The translations under genes were made by a program, and so were the position numbers. Positions 30,606 to 40,695 of a stretch of 64,000 bases of DNA are shown in pieces. Below the pieces are notes generated by a model. That model worked only from the letters and a program-made list of their open reading frames with translations. It made no database searches and was not told the origin of the DNA. Origin of the DNA: Mantamonas sphyraenae (Eukaryota > CRuMs > Mantamonadidae); NCBI GenBank assembly GCA_026936335.1, contig JAPMXV010000070.1, positions 186,001-250,000 on the forward strand. The letters are read 5' to 3'. Positions within the stretch are counted from its first letter, which is position 1. Each line of letters opens with the position of its first letter.

Positions 30606-30841
30606 TCTGAGTTCGGTGTGGATTGCTGCTTGAGGGTGGATGCACAGGGCAAAGGCAAAACTTTTCGGTGGCGCAGCGGGTGTGCTCAATCCTCCAAAGT
30701 GCCATTCCACATCCAATGGGTACGTTTGCGTGGTGGGTTCGAATCCTGGGGTCGGCTGTGGTGGCCCCTGAAGCGGTCATGGGTGCGCAAGGTGAGTCAT
30801 CAGAAAAAGCTCGTTCGTCTTTCGCTCGTTTGAAGAAAACC
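30606..30841. promoter_or_regulatory. Divergent intergenic region, caprin-like and DUF1308 genes
   Basis: About 236 bp between divergent start codons. A strong donor-like GGTGAGT at 30791-30797 suggests a possible 5' UTR intron of the DUF1308 gene. A-box-like and B-box-like tRNA promoter words occur at about 30676 and 30749, but no tRNA folds here. Confidence 0.4.
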
Positions 30842-33043
30842 ATGGCCGATGATGACTTGCTGCTGGACATGAGCGATCTATCAAGTGTGTCCCAATGGGC
30901 AGAAGCGATGCTGGAGGACATGGAGGATGATGAGGAGGAGGACATTGACTACTTTGCAGAGCTGCGGGAGGAAGAAGAAGAAGAAGAAGAGGACGAGGAG
31001 GACGAGGAGGAGCAGCACAACGACAAACACAACCATGGCCCGGGCGGCGGCAACACACACGGCCGTAGGAATACAAGCGACAGCGACGAAGCACAGACAC
31101 AATCCACGTCGGATGCATCGCCCATCGAAGGATTACCATCGCCCGGTACGGCGCAGGCGGCCAGTTTGCAAACGCTGCTGGACGAACTGACCATTCAAGC
31201 ACCGGGCCCAACCAACGTGACGGCGGAAATCGAAGCGTTTGAAGCAGACCCATCGGCACACAGCGAATCGTCGGAAAGCGAGCAGGAGGATGGCAGGAGC
31301 ATAGACATGGGTGGTGTGGGAGTTCATGGTAGTAGCAGCAGCAGCAGCAGCAGCAGTGGGAGCAGTCGTCGTCGTCGTCGTCATGAGCAGGAACACAATT
31401 CCACGGAATTGCAGGCGTTGGCTGAGGAGTGGATGGATCGTGGCGATGCACTGGTGGAGGCGTTGCGAGAGTACCGAAGAGGGGAAGAGTGCAAAGAGGT
31501 GGTTGGGTTTGCTCGATACTTCCGTGCGGTGCAGTCGGAAGTGAGGTTCCTCAACCGGCTGCTCAACCAGGAGGACCACACCACCGAGATGACACTGGAG
31601 CGTGTGCAGAACCGTAATTTGGTGTTGTATGAAGCCGTCTTTGATGCCCTTCGTCAGGAGGAGCGTGTGGTGGGTGTGAACAGGCAGTTTGCTTTGCCTC
31701 CCGAGTACGTCGCACGTCGCAAGGCGCAAACTGCCAAACGCAAACTGGCCAACGAACGCCGTCGACTGGGCATCCAAGGCCAGGACGACGACGACGACAA
31801 AGATGACGACGGTGCGCATGATGACATTGATGATGACAATGATGACGATGAGGCAGACGTGCGTGCGCAGCTGGAGGCGGAACAGGAACAGGAACAGGAA
31901 CGGGAACAGGAACGGGAACGGAAGAAGCGGGAACGGAGGGAACGGTTTGGGGGCAAGGAGAGGACAAAGCAGCATGCAGCGGTGCACACACAGAAGAAGA
32001 GCAACCAGGACATTGTGGATGTGAACGTGGTGGCCAACAACGGCCTAAAGTGGATTCGCATCAAGGCCAACACAGCACAGAGTATCCACGATCAATGGTT
32101 TGGAGGGCGTCGCAACGTGCTTGAGGAACAGGTCGATCAGTTGCTCACCGCCGCTCGCATGCACCATCTCAACTTTCGCGTGCCTGTGGTTGTCCTCCAC
32201 TTCACACGTGGGGTCTCTGTCGAGGTGGCCGACGAACTCTTATCCATGGGGGTGGTGGTGTCGGGTCACATTGTGGACGTGACAGGTGACGCCTCCTTGG
32301 AAACGGTGTCCACCCTGCAGATCCCCGGCGCCTCCGACTCCCATTCCATGTACATGCTCCATGAGGGGATGGTGGCCAAACACAGCGCTTCGGGTCCATT
32401 GGGCGACAGACGTCTGCGCATTTTGGATTCCAATCTCGAGCCTCGCTGGGAGTTTGACGCGCTCACGGATCCGGCCATGACGGACATTGCCGCCGCCAAG
32501 GAACTCAATCTGGACATCACCAGCATGCTCAGCTTTGTGTCCAACCTCACAAACACCCAAGAGTCGTGCCAGTACACGTACAAACAGCCGGCCATCGCCA
32601 TCCAGGCGGTGATGGAGCGTAGCGAACGCGTGTTGCCCTTTCTCGAAGACTTTGTGCGAGACAAGACACTGTATGTGTGCGACACCGCGGCGGAGCAGTT
32701 CAAGACCATTCTGGAAGAGGTGGGTGGTCCGCAGGAGCGTGAACGTGGCATGGAGTTTCTCAAGCGTTGTGTGATTGTGCCGGACAAACCCAGCAAGCGT
32801 GTGATGGACCTGCCAGAGTCCAACGCAGTGAAAATGCGACAAAAGATCATCTTTGGCACGGGTGACGCCATGCAGGCGGTCACAGTCACTGCCAACCAGA
32901 AGTTTCTGCACGTGGCCAGTGACAAGGGTGTCGAGTTGGCGGCGTGGACACATTCGCCACGTGCCCTCACCGAAGAGAAGCAGCAGAAGCTGATGGATGA
33001 GGAGGAAGATGAACCAGAAGACGAGGACGAAGCAAGCAGGTGA
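30842..33043 (+). CDS. UPF0415 / DUF1308 protein (C7orf25-like)
   Basis: Function is not established; the C-terminal DUF1308 has been linked to PIN-like folds. The protein is 733 aa from the Met at 30842 (in-frame Met codons at 30716 and 30779 are alternatives), longer than the roughly 420-aa human protein because of an N-terminal region with a long Glu/Asp tract and poly-Ser. Middle and C-terminal blocks match the family closely: IVDVNVVANNGLKWIRIKA, LNFRVPVVVLHFTRGVS, LDITSMLSFVSNLTN, LPFLEDFVRDKTLYVCDTA, TILEEVGGPQERERGMEFL, VIVPDKPSKRVMDL, IIFGTGDAMQAVTVTANQKF and the terminal HSPRALTEEKQ. There are no introns. It ends 33 bp from the converging large gene. Confidence 0.88.
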   Translation: MADDDLLLDMSDLSSVSQWAEAMLEDMEDDEEEDIDYFAELREEEEEEEEDEEDEEEQHNDKHNHGPGGGNTHGRRNTSDSDEAQTQSTSDASPIEGLPSPGTAQAASLQTLLDELTIQAPGPTNVTAEIEAFEADPSAHSESSESEQEDGRSIDMGGVGVHGSSSSSSSSSGSSRRRRRHEQEHNSTELQALAEEWMDRGDALVEALREYRRGEECKEVVGFARYFRAVQSEVRFLNRLLNQEDHTTEMTLERVQNRNLVLYEAVFDALRQEERVVGVNRQFALPPEYVARRKAQTAKRKLANERRRLGIQGQDDDDDKDDDGAHDDIDDDNDDDEADVRAQLEAEQEQEQEREQERERKKRERRERFGGKERTKQHAAVHTQKKSNQDIVDVNVVANNGLKWIRIKANTAQSIHDQWFGGRRNVLEEQVDQLLTAARMHHLNFRVPVVVLHFTRGVSVEVADELLSMGVVVSGHIVDVTGDASLETVSTLQIPGASDSHSMYMLHEGMVAKHSASGPLGDRRLRILDSNLEPRWEFDALTDPAMTDIAAAKELNLDITSMLSFVSNLTNTQESCQYTYKQPAIAIQAVMERSERVLPFLEDFVRDKTLYVCDTAAEQFKTILEEVGGPQERERGMEFLKRCVIVPDKPSKRVMDLPESNAVKMRQKIIFGTGDAMQAVTVTANQKFLHVASDKGVELAAWTHSPRALTEEKQQKLMDEEEDEPEDEDEASR

Positions 33044-33076
33044 CATGGGGTCTCACACACGAAATGCATTCTCAGT

Positions 33077-36000
33077 TCATCGACGGACAAACAGCCCTTT
33101 GCTTCGCCAGCAGGCAAATCCACCGCGATCCGAACCAAGTCCCACGCAATCTGCAATGTCGTCTTCGACCTCATCGAGGAGCACAAGGATGGCGTCACAC
33201 TCGGTGCGACGCAATTTGGACCACAGCTGCAGGCAAACTTGAGGTACGCTCGTTTGAGATCGGAATCGGCCTGGGGACGCCAGCGAGCAGCCCTGGGTCT
33301 GGACTTGGCTTCCACAAGCCGAGCCATGGATGCCGTGTGTGCACCCGCCAGGTGATGGACAGCCTGTGCGCCAGAAACCAGGGCAGCCTTGCGCACTGCA
33401 TCCCTGTGTTCGTCAGGCACGGCCACAGTGATGCCTACCATGTGACGCATGTCAACCACGAGACTCAGCAACAGGTAGCGCAGGGTGGCCATCCAGGTTT
33501 GTAGGGACAGCGACGATTCGTGCTGATCCAGGATGTCCTTTGCCTTTCCTGTGGCCACCAGAGAGACAGTCATCTGGGACATGAGCATGCAGATGCACAC
33601 TCGCACCTGCCACACGCCTGTGCTGTGATCCATGCATGTCACCAGGGCCGGGGCCAACACGGCAAGGTCCGCGAGCTGCGAACGCACACACGCAAGGCCC
33701 TCCTCGCCTCGCTGGTGTTCGTTTCGCTCCATGGCAAACAATTTGCCAATGAACTTGAGGGTGTTGAACACTGTGCCTTTCTGGTGGTCCTTGCGCAGGG
33801 GAAGTCGCAGGTACGACGCAAACACGGTGGCCAGCAAGTAGCGTCGCAGCCGCGGGAACCCTCCTCCCCCCTCGTGCTGCCCGTTCATATGATCGCGTCC
33901 ACCCAACGCCTGGAACAACATGTCAGTCACGTACGACTCCTCGCGTGCAACGGGGTCGTTGGAGCCCGAGGAGCCCGAGAGGCGTTCAAAAAAGAGGAGG
34001 AACGGGGCGAGCAGAGTGGATTGCAGGCTTGCGTCGCGGTCGTACTCGAGCCAGGAAGCCACGTGCAGCACTTGACTCAAATGACGAAGACGCCTGTCAC
34101 TGGCCATGGTGTTGCCCATGCCAGAGTGGTGGGAGTCGAGGAGGAAGGCAAGGGTGCGTCGCACGGTGTCCCGCGAAGCCGCATGCCCGTACAGAGTGAG
34201 TACCAGGGGACGTGCACCCAGCAGCGTGTGACACATGTGCAGCACATACTCGTAGTAGGTGCGCTCCAGGTCGGGTCGTCCTGCCAGTTCCCGCGCACAA
34301 TGGTACATTTGAATGTGCAGGTTGGCCAGACAAGTGAGCACCTGGGCGGAGGGAGATTCGCCACCGGCTGTTGTTGTTGGTGATGATGATGATGATGATG
34401 ATGATGATGCTGATTTCCCGTGCTCCTGACGTGTCTGTGTGCTGTGCTGGAGCAAATGGTTGGACAGACTGAGCAACACGCGCTGGAGCAGCACGGTGCG
34501 GTTGGACACAAAGGCATGCGGGTCTTCTTCGATGTCTGCCACGTCGATGGTACGAAAGGCGGTCAGGAGTGGATGGTCGTGTGCCTGTTCGCACAGGGAC
34601 AGGGTCAAGGCGGCCTGTTCGCTGATGTGGTAATCCAACATGGTCAGCAGCCACGTGTTGAGCACCACGGCAGGTTGCCACGCACACAGATCAGGTGCCA
34701 ACGCACACACAAGACGCAACACAACCTGTCGTTGTTCGTGCGATCGTCCACTCAGCATCATGTCGGACGCTGGACCCAACCGGTGCATCACAGTGGACCA
34801 GTGCAACTTGCCTGCCTCCACAAGCGCCTTGCATGTCGATGCAAGCACACTCACGAGCGCAGTGACCACAGTGCCACTCAGTGGACGTCCTCCCTCTGCG
34901 TCTCGCTTGTGACGCTCTGCAAACCGCCGTTCCAGCGAGGCCAGCACAGGTGTGTGGATGTGCGTGTGCACGTGTGTCACCCAATCGGCATGCTGTGCAC
35001 GCGCACGCCCATACTCCTGTGCGTACGCCGTCAATTGTTCCTCCAGCGCATCCATGGCCATCATCAACTCTTCTTCCTCCTGCGAATCCGTGGCCCGTGA
35101 TCCGTTGCTGCTGTTGCTGCTACTGCTGCTACTGCTGCTGTTGCCGTTGATCGTCTCCAGGGTGGGCTCCACGGGCCAGCGGCGTTCGGTGAGAGCGGTT
35201 TGGATGAGACCGATGGCTTGGTGTCGCACGTGTGCAGGCACACGCACCTCGGTGGCACATGCCACACGCACAATGGTGGTGTTGACCAGATGGTATTCGT
35301 GGCACATGTACGCCCCAGCACGCAAGTCGAGGACGTGCTGCATGCAGGAGAGGGCGTGTTGGATGAGATCCAGGCGTCGGGTTTGCGAAGTGCGCATGTC
35401 ACTGGCTGCCGCAGAGTCGATGAGTCCCTGCATGGCCTTGTCGTCTTCGCCCAGACGGTCAAACAGGGTGGGTATGCGCAAGGTGGTGCCCATCAGTTGT
35501 TCCACACGCATGTACTCGGACACAAGGGTGCTCACACACTCGTCGACGGCTTCAATCACGGCGAGCATGCTCAAGTCGTTCTCCTGTGCCAAGCGTGCCA
35601 GAATGAACATTGCCTCCAGATAGATTTCACGCTGCATCCAACTGCGACACTCGGCAAAGTCCAACAGGCCACGCATGCGTGCAAGCAACCCGGGCATCTG
35701 ATCGCTGGGCAGAATGGTAACCAGTGACAGGATGATGGCCAAGAGGTTGCGTAGCGTGCGTGCGTCTTCGCCCGCCTGCGACGAACTCACCGTCATCAGC
35801 AGACGTGACACAAGCTTGCCTGTGAATGCAGGTCGCTGTCCGGGTTTGCTCACCTGCACAAAGAGCACCTTGAGAAAGAGGTCAAAGGCGGTGTCGCTCG
35901 TGGCTGGTTCCACGCTCGGCGGCCCTGCGTGCCGTGTGTACTCCACCAGGAATCGAGGAAAGGCGTCGGGGCAGTCGGCGGCACTTAGGGTCGTGTCGTG

Positions 36001-38586
36001 CACAAAGTAGTCCCGCAGCATGTTCATGACCCCAGAGTCGGCCGACCACACCGTCGACAATCGCAGGCACCGGCGCAACAAACACCGCACCGCAAACTGC
36101 TGCTGTTGCTCCGTGCCCCCGTATAGTGTGGACACGAGAGAGGAGGAGCGCCTGGATGATGATGATGATGATGAGGAGGAGGAGGAGGATGATGAGGAGG
36201 AGGAGGAGAAGCTTGTCATCGCGTCTGACCCAGACACTGCCATTTCGAGCATGTGGCCCGTGTTGAGTGGGGATCGTTGCAACAATTGATGGACAAGGGT
36301 CCATGCAGAAGGCACATCTGACGAAGCCACTGAGGAGCTATTGACGGCAAGGAAGCGTTGGTTGGTGGCGTGTACGGGCGAGAGGAACGACACCTGGACG
36401 GCATGCATCATAAAGGCCCACACAAACTCGGTGTGATGTTCGCCATGTGCAAGCATGCATGTGCATGTGCGCGTGTCAAGGAGTTGAGGAGGCGATGTGA
36501 GCACGTTGCACCAGGGTTCGCCTCCGCGTGTGGTGCTGCTGGGACGGTGCGTGAGCGTCGTCAGCGGGTCGATCCACGCAGACCAAGACACACCCAGGCT
36601 GGCGTAGCATCGTGACAGCCACCACATAAACACCAGCATGGGTCTGTCGTGAGCGCCTCCTTCACGCGGCCACACAAACAGCTCCGGATAGCTGCCATGG
36701 ACGTCGATGACATCACGTGCAAACATGGGCAACAGATTCGATAAAGAAAGTGCACGGTGCAGCTGCTCCTCGTTCATGTCCAGGGTGACGTCGCTGCGTC
36801 GGCCGAGACCTGATTCGTGCTCATCCATCAGCCGGATGGCCGCCAGCATGTGCCAGCAGAACTGCAGGTGCAGTCGGTACAGGTGGATGAGCAGCACTTG
36901 GTGTCGTGCAACGTGTGTCTTCCACCGTGGCTCCCATCCTGAGGCCCAGGACGAGGCAAACGCCATCTGCTTGCTCGATTCGACCTTGATGCGTGCCACC
37001 ACAGGCAGCATGGGCCCCAGCTGCACGAGGACGCGTCGGAACATGGATAGGAGGGCCAGTTGCAAACGAGGCATGTCGGATGGGTGGTTGCGCTGCCACG
37101 TGCGGATCCACAGCAGTACGTACTGCATCACAATGCCATGGTCGCGGTGAAGAAGGCCGATGTTGTTGCGTTGAGTGCCCGGCACGTGTGCGGCCAGCAC
37201 AAAGTCATCGGATTCGGTTTCGCCCGCCTGTGTGCTCAGCTGGAACGACACTTTCACACCGTGATCCGATGCACGGTACTCCTGACGCACACGTTGTCGT
37301 TCGCTCTCGGCCATCGCCGCGTGCATGGTCACCACTACGTGTGCAATGGCATCCACCTGCTCCTCAATGCTATCCACACTTGTGTCAGGCACGCCATCGT
37401 CTCCAGGCCACTCCACACTCGTCAGCAGCGACGCCAAATCCACCTCCTCCAACCTCTCCACAGCAAGATAGCCCTCCAGCGTGCGCAACTGTACATCGTC
37501 ACGCGGCGGCAGCTTCACATCCAGTGCTGTGTATGCGGGCGTGCGTGTCGCTCGTCCCGACGACTTGTGTGCCTTGCCATGTTTCGTGACACGCGCGCGA
37601 GCACGTCGTGCACGGTGTTCCTCCTCCGTCTCCTCTTGCGTCGATTCCATATCCATCGCATCGTTCTGTCCCGCGTCGTCCAGGTTGCCTCCAATCCGTG
37701 CGTGTTCATGCCCCTCATGTGGCATCTGGAACGTGACCTCCTCCTCGTCGTCGTTGTCGTCGCCTGCCTCTTCAATGTCATCATCCTTGTGGCCGTTGTG
37801 GTGTCGAACCTTGTCTCCAGTATGGTGATGCCCTTTCTTCCTGTGCTTCTTCTTTCTGTGTCGTTCGTGTTCCTCTCCTTGCTGCAGCACCTGCACCACC
37901 GACAGTGGTTTCTTGTGCCGCCTCTTTCCATGCACGCGGGAATCCTTTGTGCGCCGTGAGGTCGCGTACAGCCCCGAAGATGTTTGAAGACGACGCCTAC
38001 GCGGTACGCTTGTCTTGCGCTTGCGTGGCGAGCGCGTCGTGGTGGGGAGCTGAGCCACCGCCTGCTGCTGCTCCTCCACCTCCATGGCTGTCTCTGACTG
38101 CGCCCTTGCTTCTTGTGACAACACCGCCTGTGGTTTCTGCTGTGGCGTTTCCATGACACTCGGCGTGCCAATGGTCACCAAGGCTTGCGGGTTGCCTTGT
38201 GATGCTCCCAACGCATTCAGAATGTTGGCCAATCGGTCCATCTTGCGTTTTGTGACCGCCTTTGCAGCAGCAGGCTGCGATACTGTCGCTGTGGCCGGTA
38301 CAGTTGCCGACGACTCTGCATGCACCTGCACGTCCATCCTGTGCTTGCTGTGCGTGCGGTCCTGCCGTTCCTGGTCCTGCTCGTCGTCGTCCTCCTCCTC
38401 AGGAGAAGCGCCTGCAAAGCTGACTCGCTTGCGTGACTTGCGTTCCTTCTCCAGTCGTGCACTCCTTCGCTTCTTGGGACCCACTCTGCGTGTGTGTTGA
38501 GGCGACGATCGTGATCTCTGCCCGCCCGAGCTCCACTGCACGCGTCTGTGCGTCACCTCTGCCTCACCTGACGTGACGCCTCCCAT
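33077..38586 (-). CDS. Large helical protein of unknown family
   Basis: I do not recognise this gene. The main frame runs from the Met at 38586 (or the Met at 38355) to about 33250. Near 33226-33250 a -1 change moves it into a frame encoding LWSKLRRTECDAILVLLDEV and ending at a TGA at 33077-33079; the longer main-frame tail that overlaps DUF1308 antisense is then non-coding. The product is about 1,835 aa. The N-terminal third is basic and disordered (nuclear-localisation-like RKRKTSVPRRRR, Lys/His-rich tracts, acidic patches); the rest is helical and Leu-rich, suggestive of HEAT-type repeats, with poly-Ser insertions near 36160 and 34390. The profile recalls large DNA-repair scaffolds such as Mms22/MMS22L or FANC proteins, but I see no diagnostic motif. 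It overlaps or abuts the end of the SANT-like gene on the same strand. Confidence 0.5.
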
Positions 38587-40632
38587 GCAGCCTGCGCACG
38601 CTCTTCTTCCTGTCGCTCTTCTTCCTCCTCCTCCTGCGAGTTGACAAACACGACACCCGACGACGACGACTTTGAGTGCTCCCGCTCTCTTCCTTCTCCG
38701 CGCCCTCCACGTCCATACGCTGTGTCGATGATGACGTTGAAGAGGAGGAGGATGAGGATGACGTGGAGACCGTTGGTGTGATCCTGGCCTCGTCGTCATC
38801 GTCGTCGTCCTCCACCTGTGCACGCGCATCCGCGGGTGTTTCGTTTCTGCGTGCCAGTTCCTCTTCGACATCCATCGCCAGGGACACTTCTTCAAACCGA
38901 GCCACCTTGGCACCCTTGTGCCGCGTGTGTCGCCTGTGATGCGTTCTGACGTGGGGTTCCACCTTGTTCTCCACTGCCCCGCCGGTCAGCTCTTGATAGT
39001 CGCCGTACTGCATCAGCCACTGCGTCACCTCTTGTTCCACCTCCATCACACGCTTGTCCTGCCACAGAGAGGTCAGCTCGACCAGATCGATCTGCACCGC
39101 ACCTGCGTTCTCCGGTGGTGCTTTGTCCAGGTGGATCTGCCTAAACTCGCCCTTGTCGTTGTATCCGTACGTGGGGTCATGCAGCACGCCGTCTTTGACC
39201 AGCGACCGGTAGTATGCAGAGCACTGGTAGCCCACACGGCCGAGGATGGCCAAGGAGAAGATGCCCCAACCAGAACCGATATGCCAGCCCCTGTCCTGAT
39301 ACTCTGCATACCGAGCCATAAACTGCTCGTGCTCCTCCTCTGTAAATTGGCCGTTGTTCTGCGGCACCCCGGGTGTGGTGAAGCGATAATAGTATGCGTT
39401 GGGGCGTGTGCGACGCTGTTGCCACGCTCGTTTCCGTGTCGCCGACCAGTTCCGCACCTTTTCCTCAGAGAACAGATACACCTGTCCTCGTGTGCGCTTG
39501 TAGGTCCTCGGATGCTGTACAAATTCCCTGTCCACGACCGCTGTTTTGCTTGTCCTGGCCGTCTCTCGCTGCTGCTGCTGCTTCTCAGTCTGCTCGTCCC
39601 GTCTCTCGTCCTCTTCGTCATCGTCCACAAGTCTAACCCGATTCGATCGACGCCCTACACTGCCGTTTGCATCCGCCACGACCACGGATGATTGTGAACT
39701 CGATTCGTTGTCCATGTGTCGATCTCGTCTGCGCTTCAGCTCCGCGCGCACCTGGCCTCGTGCTGCCTCCAGGCCCGCCAGCCAGGCACTTTTCTCCTCC
39801 CCACTCCACTCGTCGTCCTGAAGGAATGTGAATCGGTTGGCAGTGCGGCGCGCCAGGGTCCGCTGCAGTACGTTGGCTCGCACCAGACGTTCACTTCTGC
39901 GCACCGAGCGTCGAAACACGCGCAGAAAGTCAGGTGCCTCATCCGACTCGTTGCTTGTCTCACACACCTCACGCGCACCTGACTCTGTGTGGCTTGGCCG
40001 TTTTCTCCTGTGTTCTGATACGCCTGGCGGCGACGTCGCATTTTCGCGCCAAGTTGGCGCCATTTCTTCCCGGGATGGCTCTCCAGTGTCGCTGCCGGTA
40101 TCCTGTCCCTCCTGTGCGTGTGCATCGTCGAGCAATTGTGCCGGGGATTGCTGTGATGGCGAGTCTCTCACCTCCATGTCTGCCTCGGCTTCCATAGCTT
40201 CGGACAACGAACGCTTGCGCGACATCCGCTCACCCACGCTCTCGCTCTTGTTCGCTGGTTGGCCTATCTCCTGTGTGCCTTCGTTTGGCGATTCCTCGTC
40301 ATCTGCTACGCTCTCCGCCATGACCGATGCATGGCTATTCGTTGTGCTTGCGCTTGTCGACGGTGTCTGTTCCTGCGTGCTCGCGCTCAACGGCGTGGTG
40401 ATCGAGCTCATCAAGCTCACAGGCCTTCGTCGTCGCTGTCCTCGTACGACGACTGCGAGTCGTTTACAATTTCTTCATCGGCATACAGTTCATCGTCGCC
40501 GTCGTCTTGTGCCTTTACCATGTCGTCTCTGATCTCTGTGTGGTCATCCTGCACGGGCGACTGTTCCCGTGCCGATTTCAACCGCAGATGCCCGTCGCGT
40601 TTGTTCCACACTGTGTTCCACACCTGCTCCAT
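38553..40632 (-). CDS. SANT/Myb-like domain protein
   Basis: About 693 aa if two -1 frame changes are accepted. The ATG at 40632 opens an acidic region (MEQVWNTVWNKRDGHLRLK...) whose frame stops at 40417, exactly where the longer frame begins. A second change near 38673, in an AAA run, replaces an Arg-rich end with NSQEEEEEERQEERAQAAWE-like sequence ending at a TGA (38553-38555). The core is a SANT/Myb-like segment: PNAYYYRFTTPGVPQNNGQF, TEEEHEQFMARYAEY, then WGIFSLAILGRVGYQCSAYY with conserved aromatic residues, a form I associate with uncharacterised nuclear proteins of plants and protists. The flanks are acidic, Ser-rich and carry coiled-coil Gln tracts. The likely role is DNA or chromatin binding, by inference. 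It starts 64 bp after the RNF10 stop on the same strand. Confidence 0.6.
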
Positions 40633-40695
40633 GGCACGCCTATTTACAAATTAAGAAACAGTGCAGGAGGTGGAAGAAATTTTGTTCTGGACGCA

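Noticed and set aside
30670-30760. tRNA-like A box (TGGCGCAGCGG), a possible CCA anticodon loop and a B box (GGTTCGAATCC) suggesting an intron-containing tRNA-Trp
   Set aside because: The acceptor arms do not pair, the T stem has a mismatch and no 3' half of the anticodon stem is found; it is probably chance or a decayed remnant.
32266-33076. C-terminal extension of the large minus-strand frame antisense to DUF1308
   Set aside because: It overlaps a well-conserved gene on the other strand, and a coding-like alternative end (LVLLDEV, stop 33077-33079) exists in another frame.
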